Below, one piece after another: positions 47,239-55,773 of a stretch of DNA of 64,000 bases. Position 1 is the stretch's first letter. Every line of letters begins with the position of its first letter. The notes under the pieces were generated by a model that had not been told where the DNA came from, did not search any database, and saw only the letters and a program-made list of their open reading frames with translations. Both the position numbers and the translations under genes were made by a program. Origin of the DNA: Tabrizicola sp. (GTDB taxonomy: Bacteria; Pseudomonadota; Alphaproteobacteria; Rhodobacterales; Rhodobacteraceae); contig NZ_JALHQD010000001.1 in assembly GCF_022842145.1 (NCBI RefSeq), positions 564,127 through 628,126 of the forward strand, read 5' to 3'.

Positions 47239-47249
47239 TGGTCCAACAA
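47239..47249. promoter_or_regulatory. Operator-like half-site 2, at the transcription start
   Basis: TGGTCCAACAA, reverse complement of the site at 47123-47133, placed directly downstream of the -10 element and 15 bases before the uxuA start. Its position would allow repression by the adjacent GntR protein. Confidence 0.55.
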
Positions 47250-47263
47250 TAAGAGGCGCAGGG

Positions 47264-48460
47264 ATGGAGCAGATGGAGGAGTGTTTCCGCTGGTATGGCG
47301 ACAGCGATCCGGTGCCGCTGGCGCATATCGCGCAAGCCGGGGCGACGGGGATCGTGACGGCGATCCACGAGATCTACGACGGCTCGCCTTGGCCGGATGA
47401 GGCCATCGCCCGGCGCAAGGCCACCATCGCGGCAGCGGGGCTGCGCTGGTCGGTGGTGGAGAGCATTCCGGTCCATCCGTCGATCAAGCTGGGGACTCCG
47501 GAGCGGGACCGCTACATCGGCCATTGGCAGGATACGCTGGCGGCTTTGGCGCGGAACGGGATCGGTACGGTCTGCTACAACTTCATGCCGGTGGTGGACT
47601 GGACGCGGACGGAACTGCGCCACCCAATGCCGAACGGGGCGCTGGCGCTACGCTTCGACGCGGTGGATTGCGCGGCTTATGACGTCTTCGTGCTGCGGCG
47701 ACCGGGGGCGGAGGGGGATTACTCGGCCAAGCGGCTGGAGGAGGCCAAGGCGCGGTTGGCGTCGCTGGACGAGGCGGCAATTGCCCGCGTCGAACGAAAC
47801 CTGATCGCGGGGTTGCCTGCAACCGAGGTGAAGTATGACCGGGCGGGGTTCCTGCAGGCGCTGGCCGCCTATGACGGGATCAGTCCTGCGGACCTGGCGG
47901 AGAACCTGAACCACTTCCTGCGCGCGGTGGTGCCGGTGGCGGAGGATGTGGGGATCAACCTCTGCATCCATCCCGACGACCCGGCCTTCCCCCTGTTCGG
48001 CCTGCCCCGCGTGGTGTCGGACGCTGCGGACGTGCGGCGCATCTTCGCGGCGGCCGATACGCGGGCGAACGGGTTGACCTTCTGCACCGGGTCCTTTGGC
48101 ACGCGGGCGGACAATGACCTGACGGCGATGGCGAAGGAGTTCGCGCCGCGCATCCACTTCACCCACCTGCGCAACGTGACGCGAGAGCCGGACGGGTCGT
48201 TCCATGAGGCGGATCATCTGGGCGGTTCGTCCGACCTGCCCGCCGTGATCGCGGTGCTGCTGGACGAGCAGGCGCGGCGGCGGGCGGAGGGGCGCAAGGA
48301 CTGGCGCATTCCGCTGCGGCCGGACCACGGTCACCTGATGGCCGACGATCTGACCAAGGATCGGATCAACCCCGGTTACTCGCTGATCGGGCGGCTGCGT
48401 GGCCTGGCAGAACTTCGTGGCGTCATGCACGGCATCGACGTCGCGCGCCGCTTGCACTGA
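47264..48460 (+). CDS. uxuA: Mannonate dehydratase
   Basis: A 398-residue protein beginning [17 protein letters not shown], the conserved UxuA start. [57 protein letters not shown] and [10 protein letters not shown] provide the Mn/Fe ligands. It dehydrates D-mannonate to 2-keto-3-deoxy-D-gluconate. It is the canonical of the two UxuA homologues here. First gene of the rightward unit, behind an AGAGG ribosome site. Confidence 0.93.
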   Translation: MEQMEECFRWYGDSDPVPLAHIAQAGATGIVTAIHEIYDGSPWPDEAIARRKATIAAAGLRWSVVESIPVHPSIKLGTPERDRYIGHWQDTLAALARNGIGTVCYNFMPVVDWTRTELRHPMPNGALALRFDAVDCAAYDVFVLRRPGAEGDYSAKRLEEAKARLASLDEAAIARVERNLIAGLPATEVKYDRAGFLQALAAYDGISPADLAENLNHFLRAVVPVAEDVGINLCIHPDDPAFPLFGLPRVVSDAADVRRIFAAADTRANGLTFCTGSFGTRADNDLTAMAKEFAPRIHFTHLRNVTREPDGSFHEADHLGGSSDLPAVIAVLLDEQARRRAEGRKDWRIPLRPDHGHLMADDLTKDRINPGYSLIGRLRGLAELRGVMHGIDVARRLH

Positions 48461-48472
48461 AGGGACCAGACC

Positions 48473-49159
48473 ATGCGTTTTGCCGATGATGCCGAGATGT
48501 TCGCCGCGATGAAGCGCGAGTTGTTCACCGCCGTTGTGGGGGACATCCTGGACACGATGGGCCTCTTGCACCAGTTCCTGCCGCCGCGTCTGCGTCCGGT
48601 GCGGGACGACATGGTGGTGCTGGGCCGGGCGATGCCGGTGCTGGAGGCGGATCACTTTGGGGCCTCGGTCGCCGGGCAGAACCCGCTGACGGCCAAGCCC
48701 TTCGGCTTGATGTTCCGGGCGCTGGACGACCTGAAGCCGCACGAGGTCTATATCTGCACCGGGTCCTCGCCGCGCTATGCGCTGTGGGGGGGCCTGATGT
48801 CGACGCGGGCGATCCACCTGAAAGCGGCGGGGGCGGTGCTGGATGGCTATTGCCGGGATACGTCGGAAATCCTGGACCTGAACTTCCCGACCTTCTGCAT
48901 GGGGAGTTTCGCGCAGGACCAGGGTCCGCGCGGCAAGGTGGTGGACTATCGGGTTCCCATCGAGATCGAGGGCGTGGCTATTCGCCCTGGTGATATCGTC
49001 TATGGCGACCGCGACGGTGTGCTGGTGATCCCGGCCGAGGCGGCAGAGGAAGCCATCACCAAGGCCTTCGAGAAGGTGTCCACGGAAAGCAAGGTCCGGC
49101 TTGCCATTCAGAACGGCATGAGCACAGTGGAGGCCTTCGAGACCTTTGGAGTGATGTGA
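48473..49159 (+). CDS. RraA/DlpA-family protein (putative aldolase)
   Basis: A 228-residue protein of the RraA/HMG-aldolase fold: the N-terminal TAVVGDILDTMG, G..V.DG.CRDT in AVLDGYCRDTSEI, and GDIVYGDRDGVLVIP with the metal Asp. Family members cleave 4-hydroxy-4-methyl-2-oxoglutarate-like substrates or bind RNase E. Between uxuA and a PfkB kinase an aldolase/lyase role on a 2-keto-3-deoxy acid or a decarboxylase role is more likely than RNase E control. 12 bases after uxuA. Confidence 0.85.
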   Translation: MRFADDAEMFAAMKRELFTAVVGDILDTMGLLHQFLPPRLRPVRDDMVVLGRAMPVLEADHFGASVAGQNPLTAKPFGLMFRALDDLKPHEVYICTGSSPRYALWGGLMSTRAIHLKAAGAVLDGYCRDTSEILDLNFPTFCMGSFAQDQGPRGKVVDYRVPIEIEGVAIRPGDIVYGDRDGVLVIPAEAAEEAITKAFEKVSTESKVRLAIQNGMSTVEAFETFGVM

Positions 49160-50062
49160 ATGGGCCAGCTTGGCCGGATCGCCTGTCTGGGCGAGGTGAT
49201 GGTCGAGGTTGCCCGCACGGGCGGCGATACGGCCCGGATCGGGGTGGCGGGCGATACGTTCAACACCGCGGTCTACCTGTCGCGGGCCTTGGGCCGGGGG
49301 CGCGTCGCCTATGTGACGGCGCTGGGGACGGACCGGCAGTCCGACCGGATCATCGACGCATTGCGGGCCGAGGCGCTGGACACGGCGCATGTCGCGCGGC
49401 TTCCGGGCCAGATGCCCGGGCTGTACCTGATCGACACCGACGAGCATGGCGAGCGCAGCTTTTCCTACTGGCGGTCGACCTCGGCGGCGCGGCGGATGTT
49501 CGGCCCCGAAAGCAGCCTGAGCCCGGCGTTCCTGGACGGCTTCGACACGCTGTGCCTGTCCGGGATCAGCCTTGCGATCCTTGATCAGGGCGCGCGTGAC
49601 CGGCTGGCGGAGGGGTTGGTCCGGTTCCGCGACCGGGGCGGGCGGGTGGCTTTCGACACGAACTACCGACCGGTACTGTGGCCCGATCTTGTCACTGCGC
49701 GGGAGCAGATGTCCCGTTTTATCGGGCTGACCGACATCGCCTTTCCGTCACGCGACGACGAGGCGGCGCTGTTCGGGGACCGGCTGACCGACGATATCCT
49801 GGCGCGCTATGCCAGGGCTGGCATTCGGCAGGGAGCGCTGAAGTGCGGCGGCGACGGGGCCATCGCCCTGGACGGAAGCCGGACGCACCGGCCCGCTGCG
49901 GAGGACGTGAACGTGGTGGACACGACTGCCGCGGGGGACAGTTTCAACGCCGGTTTTCTCGCGGCGATGGACCGCGGCGCGGAGGTGGCGGACTGTCTAG
50001 CGGCGGCGGCGGGGCTTGCCGAGCGGGTGGTCTCGGTCCGTGGCGCGATCCTGCCGCGCTAG
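49160..50062 (+). CDS. PfkB-family sugar kinase (probable 2-keto-3-deoxygluconate kinase)
   Basis: A 300-residue ribokinase-fold enzyme: GDTFNTAVYLSRALG near residue 30, and DTTAAGDSFNAGFL with the catalytic base Asp260 in an AAGD variant of the GAGD motif. With uxuA immediately upstream, phosphorylation of 2-keto-3-deoxygluconate (KdgK) is the best guess. The ATG follows the RraA stop directly (TGAATG). The stop overlaps that of convergent dnaE by a few bases. No KDPG aldolase gene is in the window. Confidence 0.85.
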   Translation: MGQLGRIACLGEVMVEVARTGGDTARIGVAGDTFNTAVYLSRALGRGRVAYVTALGTDRQSDRIIDALRAEALDTAHVARLPGQMPGLYLIDTDEHGERSFSYWRSTSAARRMFGPESSLSPAFLDGFDTLCLSGISLAILDQGARDRLAEGLVRFRDRGGRVAFDTNYRPVLWPDLVTAREQMSRFIGLTDIAFPSRDDEAALFGDRLTDDILARYARAGIRQGALKCGGDGAIALDGSRTHRPAAEDVNVVDTTAAGDSFNAGFLAAMDRGAEVADCLAAAAGLAERVVSVRGAILPR

Positions 50063-53000
50063 ATTTCCTCGACCGCGAGGACGCCCTGCATGGCCTTGAT
50101 CGCGCCCTTGATCTGGGGGGTCACGGGGTATTGGCCGGGGAGGTCGATGTCGATCTCGCGGCCCTCGGGGTCGGTGACGCAGAGGGTGATCGAGGCGCGG
50201 CTGCGGCCCTCGACCTTGGCGAGGAGGCCGGCGAGGGAGATCGCGGCCTCGGGGCGGACGAGGTGGATGCGGAGGTCCTGCGCGCCGGCGGTGGCAGTGG
50301 CGGCATCGATGGGGGTGATGGATTGCGCCAGGAGCTTGAGCGTTTCGCCTTCAAGCTCGGCCTTGACGGTGAGGACGACGTTGGACCCCGCGTCGAGGTG
50401 GTCGCGGGAGGCTTCAAGGACTTCGGAGAAGCAGGTGACCTCGTACAGGCCGGTCGGGTCGGAAAGCTGGACGAAAGCGAAGCGGTTGCCCTTGGCGGAT
50501 TTGCGTTCCTGTCTTGACGACACCGACCCCGCCAGCTTGGCGATGCAGGGACCGCGTTCGGCTTTGCGGGTGACTTCTGTCAGAGTCTCGACCCCCTTCT
50601 TGCGCAGGGCGGACATGTAGTCGTCGAGCGGGTGGCCGGAGAGGTAGAAGCCGATGGCCTGGTGTTCCTGGGCAAGGCGCTCGACCGGGAGCCAGTCGTC
50701 GCGGAACGGGAGGCGGGGTTCGGGGATGTCGGCGCCGGCGGTGCCGAAGAGGGAAACCTGGGAGGAGGCGGCAGCCTCGTGGATGGCGGCGGAGTAGGCG
50801 ACGAGGGGGTCCAGCGCTTCGAAGACGCGGGCGCGGTTGGGATCGAGCTGGTCGAAGCAGCCGGCGCGGGCGAGCATTTCGAGGGGGCGCTTGCCGATCC
50901 GCTTGAAATCGGCGCGGCGGGCGAAGTCGAAGAGTGTGGCGAAGGGTTTGTCGCCCCCGTCCTTCTGGCGCGCGTTCACAATCAGCTGCATCGCATCGAC
51001 GCCGACGTTTTTCAGGGCGCCGAGGCCGTAGACGAGGGCGTTGTCGCGCACGGTGAAGGTGGCAAGCGAGGCGTTGACGCAAGGGGCGATGGTTTTCAGG
51101 CCGAGCTTGTCGACCTCACGCTTGTAGACGGCAAGCTTGTCGGTGAGGTGGAGGTCGCAGTTCATGACGGCGGCCATGAACTCGGCCGGGTAGTTCGCCT
51201 TGAGGTAGGCGGTCTGGTAGCTGACCACTGCGTAGGCGGCGGCGTGGGATTTGTTGAAGCCGTAGTTGGCGAATTTTTCCAGAAGGTCGAAGACTTCCCC
51301 GGCCTTGGCGGCGGGGATGTTGTGAGTGGACTTGGCGCCTTCGATGAACTTCGGTCGTTCGCGGGCCATTTCCTCGGGGTTCTTCTTGCCCATTGCGCGG
51401 CGCAGAAGGTCGGCGCCGCCCAAGGAGTAGCCCGCCATGACCTGAGCGATCTGCATCACCTGTTCCTGGTAGACGATGATCCCCTGCGTTTCGGCGAGGA
51501 TGTGGTCGATGGTGGGGTGGATCGATTCCAGGTCCTTGAGGCCGTTCTTCACCTCACAGTAGGTCGGGATGTTTTCCATCGGGCCGGGGCGATAGAGGGC
51601 CACCAGTGCCACGATATCCTCGATGCAGGTCGGCTTCATCCGGCGCAGCGCGTCCATCATGCCCGAGCTTTCCACCTGGAAGACGGCGACGGTCTTCGCG
51701 GCGGCGTAAAGGTCGTAACTGGGTTTGTCGTCCAGCGGGATCAGGTTGATGTCGAAGCTGATGCTGCGCAGGGCCAGAAGGTCCATCGCGTTCTGGATCA
51801 CGGTCAGGGTCTTCAGACCAAGGAAGTCGAACTTAACCAGCCCGGCCTGTTCGACCCATTTCATGTTGAACTGGGTGGCCGGCATGTCGGACCTAGGGTC
51901 CTGATAGAGCGGGACCAGCTGGTCCAGCGGGCGGTCGCCGATCACCACCCCGGCGGCGTGGGTCGAGGCGTTGCGGTAGAGGCCTTCGATCTTTTCCGCG
52001 TAGTCGAGAAGGCGGGCGACGACCTCTTCCTTCTTCGCTTCCCGCAGGCGGGGTTCATCGGCGAGGGCCTTGGTGATGCTGACCGGCTTGACGCCTTCCA
52101 GCGGGATCATCTTCGACAGCTTGTCGACCTGACCGTAGGAGAGTTGCAGCACGCGGCCCACATCGCGGACGGCGGCCTTGGAGAGTAAAGCGCCGAAGGT
52201 GATGATCTGGGCCACCTTGTCGCGGCCGTATTTCCCTTGGACGTAGGTGATGACCTCTTCACGCCGGTCCATGCAGAAGTCGATGTCGAAGTCGGGCATC
52301 GAGACGCGTTCCGGGTTCAGGAAGCGTTCGAAGAGAAGCGCGTAGCGCAAGGGGTCAAGGTCGGTGATCGTCAGCGCATAGGCCACCAGTGAGCCTGCGC
52401 CCGAACCCCGGCCCGGACCCACGGGAATGTTGTGGTCCTTGGCCCATTTGATGAAGTCGGCGACGATCAGGAAGTAGCCGGGGAAGCCCATCTTTTCGAT
52501 GATCCCAAGCTCGAAATCCAGCCGGGCCTGGTATTCTTCGGGCGTGGCGGAATGGGGGATGACCTTGAGGCGGGCCTGCAGGCCTTCGTTCGCCTGACGG
52601 CGAAGTTCGTTCACCTCGTCATCGGCGAATTTCGGCAGGATCGGTTTGCGTTTGGCGACGGCATAGGCGCAGCGCTTGGCGATCTCGACCGTGTTTTCCA
52701 GCGCCTCGGGCAGGTCGGCGAAGAGGGCGGCCATTTCCGATTCAGACTTGAAGTAGTGCTGCGGCGTCAGGCGGCGGCGAGGTTGCTGCTGGTCGACATA
52801 AGCGCCCTCGGCGATGCAGATGAGGGCATCGTGCGCCTCGTACATTTCAGTCTTGGGGAAGTAGACGTCGTTGGTTGCGACGAGGGGAAGGCCGAGTTCG
52901 TAGGCAAGGTCGATGGCGCCCCGTTCGGCCAGCGCCTCCTGTTCGGCCAGCGCGCCTCCGGGGCCGGGATGGCGTTGCAGTTCGACGTAAAGGCGGTTGG

Positions 53001-53517
53001 GGTAGATCGTGGTCAGCCGTTCTAGGATGGCGCGGGCCTTGGCCTGCTGGCCCGTGGCGTGGAAGCGCCCCAAGGGGCCATCGGGGCCGCCGGTCAAGCA
53101 GATGAGGCCATCGGCGTTCTGCTGGAGTTCGTCCAGCGTCACCTGCGGCAGGTTGGCCGAGCCGGTCATCGATCCGTCGATGTAGAGCCGGGTGTTGAGC
53201 CGCATCAGGTTCATGTAGCCTTGTTCGGTCTGGGCGAGCAGAACGATGGGCGCGGGCTGGCGGGGTTTCTCGCCGGGCTGGGCGGGGTCGTGGGCGACGG
53301 CGATCTGGCAGCCGACGATGGGCTGCACCCCTGCCCCCATCGCGGTGACCGAAAACTCCAGTGCTGCGAACATGTTGTTGGTGTCGGTTACGGCGACGGC
53401 GGGCATCCCCGCGGCCTTGCAGAGATCGACCAGCTTTTTCACCGGCACCGCGCCTTCGAGAAGCGAGTGTTCGGTGTGGGTGCGAAGGTGGATGAATCGG
53501 GGGTGCGCGCCGGGCAT
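50059..53517 (-). CDS. dnaE: DNA polymerase III subunit alpha
   Basis: A 1152-residue replicative polymerase of the DnaE1 type. The N-terminal PHP domain begins FIHLRTHTEHSLLEGAV. The polymerase palm has GRGSGAGSLVAYAL and MPDFDIDFCMDRR with the catalytic aspartates. The C-terminal OB and helix-hairpin-helix parts include ERGPCIAKLAGSV. Length is normal. It is convergent with the kinase gene with touching stop codons. Start at MPGAHPRFIHL has no clear ribosome site. Confidence 0.97.
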   Translation of the reverse strand: MPGAHPRFIHLRTHTEHSLLEGAVPVKKLVDLCKAAGMPAVAVTDTNNMFAALEFSVTAMGAGVQPIVGCQIAVAHDPAQPGEKPRQPAPIVLLAQTEQGYMNLMRLNTRLYIDGSMTGSANLPQVTLDELQQNADGLICLTGGPDGPLGRFHATGQQAKARAILERLTTIYPNRLYVELQRHPGPGGALAEQEALAERGAIDLAYELGLPLVATNDVYFPKTEMYEAHDALICIAEGAYVDQQQPRRRLTPQHYFKSESEMAALFADLPEALENTVEIAKRCAYAVAKRKPILPKFADDEVNELRRQANEGLQARLKVIPHSATPEEYQARLDFELGIIEKMGFPGYFLIVADFIKWAKDHNIPVGPGRGSGAGSLVAYALTITDLDPLRYALLFERFLNPERVSMPDFDIDFCMDRREEVITYVQGKYGRDKVAQIITFGALLSKAAVRDVGRVLQLSYGQVDKLSKMIPLEGVKPVSITKALADEPRLREAKKEEVVARLLDYAEKIEGLYRNASTHAAGVVIGDRPLDQLVPLYQDPRSDMPATQFNMKWVEQAGLVKFDFLGLKTLTVIQNAMDLLALRSISFDINLIPLDDKPSYDLYAAAKTVAVFQVESSGMMDALRRMKPTCIEDIVALVALYRPGPMENIPTYCEVKNGLKDLESIHPTIDHILAETQGIIVYQEQVMQIAQVMAGYSLGGADLLRRAMGKKNPEEMARERPKFIEGAKSTHNIPAAKAGEVFDLLEKFANYGFNKSHAAAYAVVSYQTAYLKANYPAEFMAAVMNCDLHLTDKLAVYKREVDKLGLKTIAPCVNASLATFTVRDNALVYGLGALKNVGVDAMQLIVNARQKDGGDKPFATLFDFARRADFKRIGKRPLEMLARAGCFDQLDPNRARVFEALDPLVAYSAAIHEAAASSQVSLFGTAGADIPEPRLPFRDDWLPVERLAQEHQAIGFYLSGHPLDDYMSALRKKGVETLTEVTRKAERGPCIAKLAGSVSSRQERKSAKGNRFAFVQLSDPTGLYEVTCFSEVLEASRDHLDAGSNVVLTVKAELEGETLKLLAQSITPIDAATATAGAQDLRIHLVRPEAAISLAGLLAKVEGRSRASITLCVTDPEGREIDIDLPGQYPVTPQIKGAIKAMQGVLAVEEI

Positions 53518-53559
53518 GGGTGTAGGGTTACCCGGCCCGGCGCGATGGGGGAAGACCCC

Positions 53560-54111
53560 TTAGACGTTGGCGTGCGGGATCGGACGCAGGGCGGCGAGTG
53601 CCGCGAGGGCGATGATCGAAGCGATGCCGCCGAAGGCGGCAAAGTCGCTCCACGAGGGTTTCACCACCATCAGGAAGACGATGGCGAACTGGACGGCGTA
53701 GTCCATCATCGCCAGGCGCTGCACGCGGCGGAGGGAGGGGATCGCGGCGTCGGCACCATGGGTGTCGGCCAGTTTCAGAGCGCGCTCGCAGGAGGGGCCG
53801 AGGACGAGGGCGCCGAACCCGGCGGTGAAGATCACTCCGGCCAGGCCGAGGACGGTGAAGGGCTGCCAGCCCCAGCCGGCGACGAAGAGGAGGGTGACTC
53901 CGGTCGCCAAGGTCAGGATGGAAGCCGGGATGAAGAGCCGCGGGGCGAGAAGGACGACCGCCTGGACGATGGCAAGCTGGGTCTGCGCGGTGGAGCGGCC
54001 CGCAAGGACGATGCCGGCGATGATGGTGGTAAAACCGCCGCCGACCCAGAGGACGGCGGCGAGAACGTGAGCGAATTTGAGGGTGGTTTCGAAGTCCATG
54101 GGAAAATCCAT
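53560..54111 (-). CDS. DUF2269-like integral membrane protein
   Basis: A 183-residue protein (179 if it starts at the second ATG at 54099) with four or five transmembrane helices. Its opening FAHVLAAVLWVGGGFTTIIAG resembles DUF2269/CopD-type membrane proteins, which have an early histidine in the first helix. The function is unknown. It is divergent from xdhA with a 285-base gap. Confidence 0.75.
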   Translation of the reverse strand: MDFPMDFETTLKFAHVLAAVLWVGGGFTTIIAGIVLAGRSTAQTQLAIVQAVVLLAPRLFIPASILTLATGVTLLFVAGWGWQPFTVLGLAGVIFTAGFGALVLGPSCERALKLADTHGADAAIPSLRRVQRLAMMDYAVQFAIVFLMVVKPSWSDFAAFGGIASIIALAALAALRPIPHANV

Positions 54112-54274
54112 TTGTGTGTATGCTAACGGTTCGGGGTGTATATACGGGGCCGTTTCCGGGGTGGAGTAAGGATTGCCTTACCTCTGCGTCAGCCTGCAGC
54201 GGCGGCGGGTCTGGCTAATTCCTCGGCATAATCCGGTAACTGCTTCGCCTTTTCCCGAATAGTTTGTTCTTGCC

Positions 54275-54303
54275 TTGAATCGGCAGGCCGCGCTTGATGA
54301 AAT
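54275..54303 (+). promoter_or_regulatory. Putative promoter of the xdh operon
   Basis: TTGAAT (54275-54280), a 17-bp spacer and TGAAAT (54298-54303). The predicted leader to xdhA is about 85 nt. No known riboswitch fold was recognised here. Confidence 0.4.
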
Positions 54304-54396
54304 GATAACCACAAGAAAGGGCGCGTGGGTCGCTTTACGCCGCATCGGGCGACCACGCAGAATGCCTTGAATGGGGAGACCGCGGCGGGCTTGAGA

Positions 54397-55773
54397 ATGA
54401 GCATTGCGTTTCTGTTGAACGGAACGCCGGTCCGCATCGAGGGGGAAGCCCCGACGCGGACTCTCCTGGATTGGCTGCGCGACGTGCGCGGGCTGACCGG
54501 GACCAAGGAAGGCTGCAACGAGGGCGACTGTGGGGCCTGCACCGTCATGGTGACGGATGCGTCGGGGTCCAAGGCGCTGAACGCCTGCATCCTGTTCTTG
54601 GCCCAGCTGCACGGGAAGGCCGTGCGGACGGTGGAGGGTGTGTCGGGGCCGCAGGGTGAGATGCATCCGGTGCAGGCGGCGATGGTGGCGCATCACGGGT
54701 CGCAGTGCGGGTTCTGCACTCCCGGTTTTGTGGTCAGCATGGCGGTTGCGCATCTGAACGGGGCGCGGGATCACGACGATCAACTGGCGGGCAACCTGTG
54801 CCGGTGCACGGGGTATGCGCCGATTGTGCGGGCGGCGGAGGCGGCGGCGGGTGAGGCCGTGCCGGAGTGGATGATTGCGGACCGGGAGGCCTTGGCTGGC
54901 TTTGCGGCGGGGGAGGCGGGGGTGTTCCGGCCTGCGGACTCGGACGCGCTTGCGGAGTGGTATCTGGCGAACCCCGACGGGGTGCTGGTGGCGGGTGCAA
55001 CGGACGTGGGGCTTTGGGTGACCAAGCAGCTGCGGGAGTTGGCTCCGGTGGCGTTTCTTGGCGGCGTCGAGGACCTGAAGGGAATCGAAGTGCAGGCCGG
55101 GCAGCTGCATGTGGGCGCCTGCGTGACAATCAGCGCGCTGCGGGACGCGGTGGCGGAGCGGTTGCCGTCGTTTGGTGAGCTTTTGCGGCGGTATGCCAGC
55201 GTGCAGGTGCGGAACGCGGCGACGATCGGGGGGAACATCGCGAACGGCTCGCCCATCGGGGATGGGCCACCGGCGCTGATTGCGCTGGGGGCGACGCTGC
55301 ATCTGCGGCGCGGGGACGAGATGCGGGTGATGCCGCTGGAGGATTTCTTCCTGGAGTATCGCAAGCAGGATCGGCGGTCTGGGGAGTTCGTGGCGGGGGT
55401 GTCGTTCCCGGAGTTTGCCCCGGCCCTGCGCTGCTACAAGATTTCCAAGCGGTTCGATCAGGACATCTCGGCGGTCTGCGGGTGTTTCAACGTGACGGTT
55501 GAGGGGGGCTTGGTGACCTCGGCCCGGATCGCGTTCGGGGGCATGGCAGGGGTGCCGAAGCGGGCTGCGTTGGCGGAGGCGGCTTTGGTTGGGAAGGCTT
55601 GGACCGAGGCTTTGGTGGAAGCGGCGGCGGAGGCGATGGCGGGTGACTTCTCTCCGTTGTCGGACATGCGCGCCAGTGCGGGCTACCGGATGCTGACGGC
55701 GCAGAACCTGTTGCGGCGGTATTTCCAGGATCTCAACGGCGTGCCGGTCTCGGTGCTGGAGGTGTCGGCATGA
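54397..55773 (+). CDS. xdhA: Xanthine dehydrogenase small subunit (2Fe-2S and FAD)
   Basis: A 458-residue protein. The N-terminal plant-type [2Fe-2S] domain has C40, C45, C48 and C64. The second [2Fe-2S] domain has CGFC (104-107) and CRC (135-137). A FAD-binding domain follows, with [28 protein letters not shown] and a CO_deh_flav_C end. It passes electrons from the molybdenum centre in XdhB to NAD+. The start [12 protein letters not shown] is chosen over an upstream ATG (54325) that has no family similarity. Confidence 0.95.
   Translation: MSIAFLLNGTPVRIEGEAPTRTLLDWLRDVRGLTGTKEGCNEGDCGACTVMVTDASGSKALNACILFLAQLHGKAVRTVEGVSGPQGEMHPVQAAMVAHHGSQCGFCTPGFVVSMAVAHLNGARDHDDQLAGNLCRCTGYAPIVRAAEAAAGEAVPEWMIADREALAGFAAGEAGVFRPADSDALAEWYLANPDGVLVAGATDVGLWVTKQLRELAPVAFLGGVEDLKGIEVQAGQLHVGACVTISALRDAVAERLPSFGELLRRYASVQVRNAATIGGNIANGSPIGDGPPALIALGATLHLRRGDEMRVMPLEDFFLEYRKQDRRSGEFVAGVSFPEFAPALRCYKISKRFDQDISAVCGCFNVTVEGGLVTSARIAFGGMAGVPKRAALAEAALVGKAWTEALVEAAAEAMAGDFSPLSDMRASAGYRMLTAQNLLRRYFQDLNGVPVSVLEVSA

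Noticed and set aside
54112-54396. A purine- or xanthine-sensing riboswitch upstream of xdhA
   Set aside because: No recognisable conserved core; the palindromic stretch TGTATATACG at about 54137 is too short and lies far from the gene. A covariance-model scan would be needed to decide.
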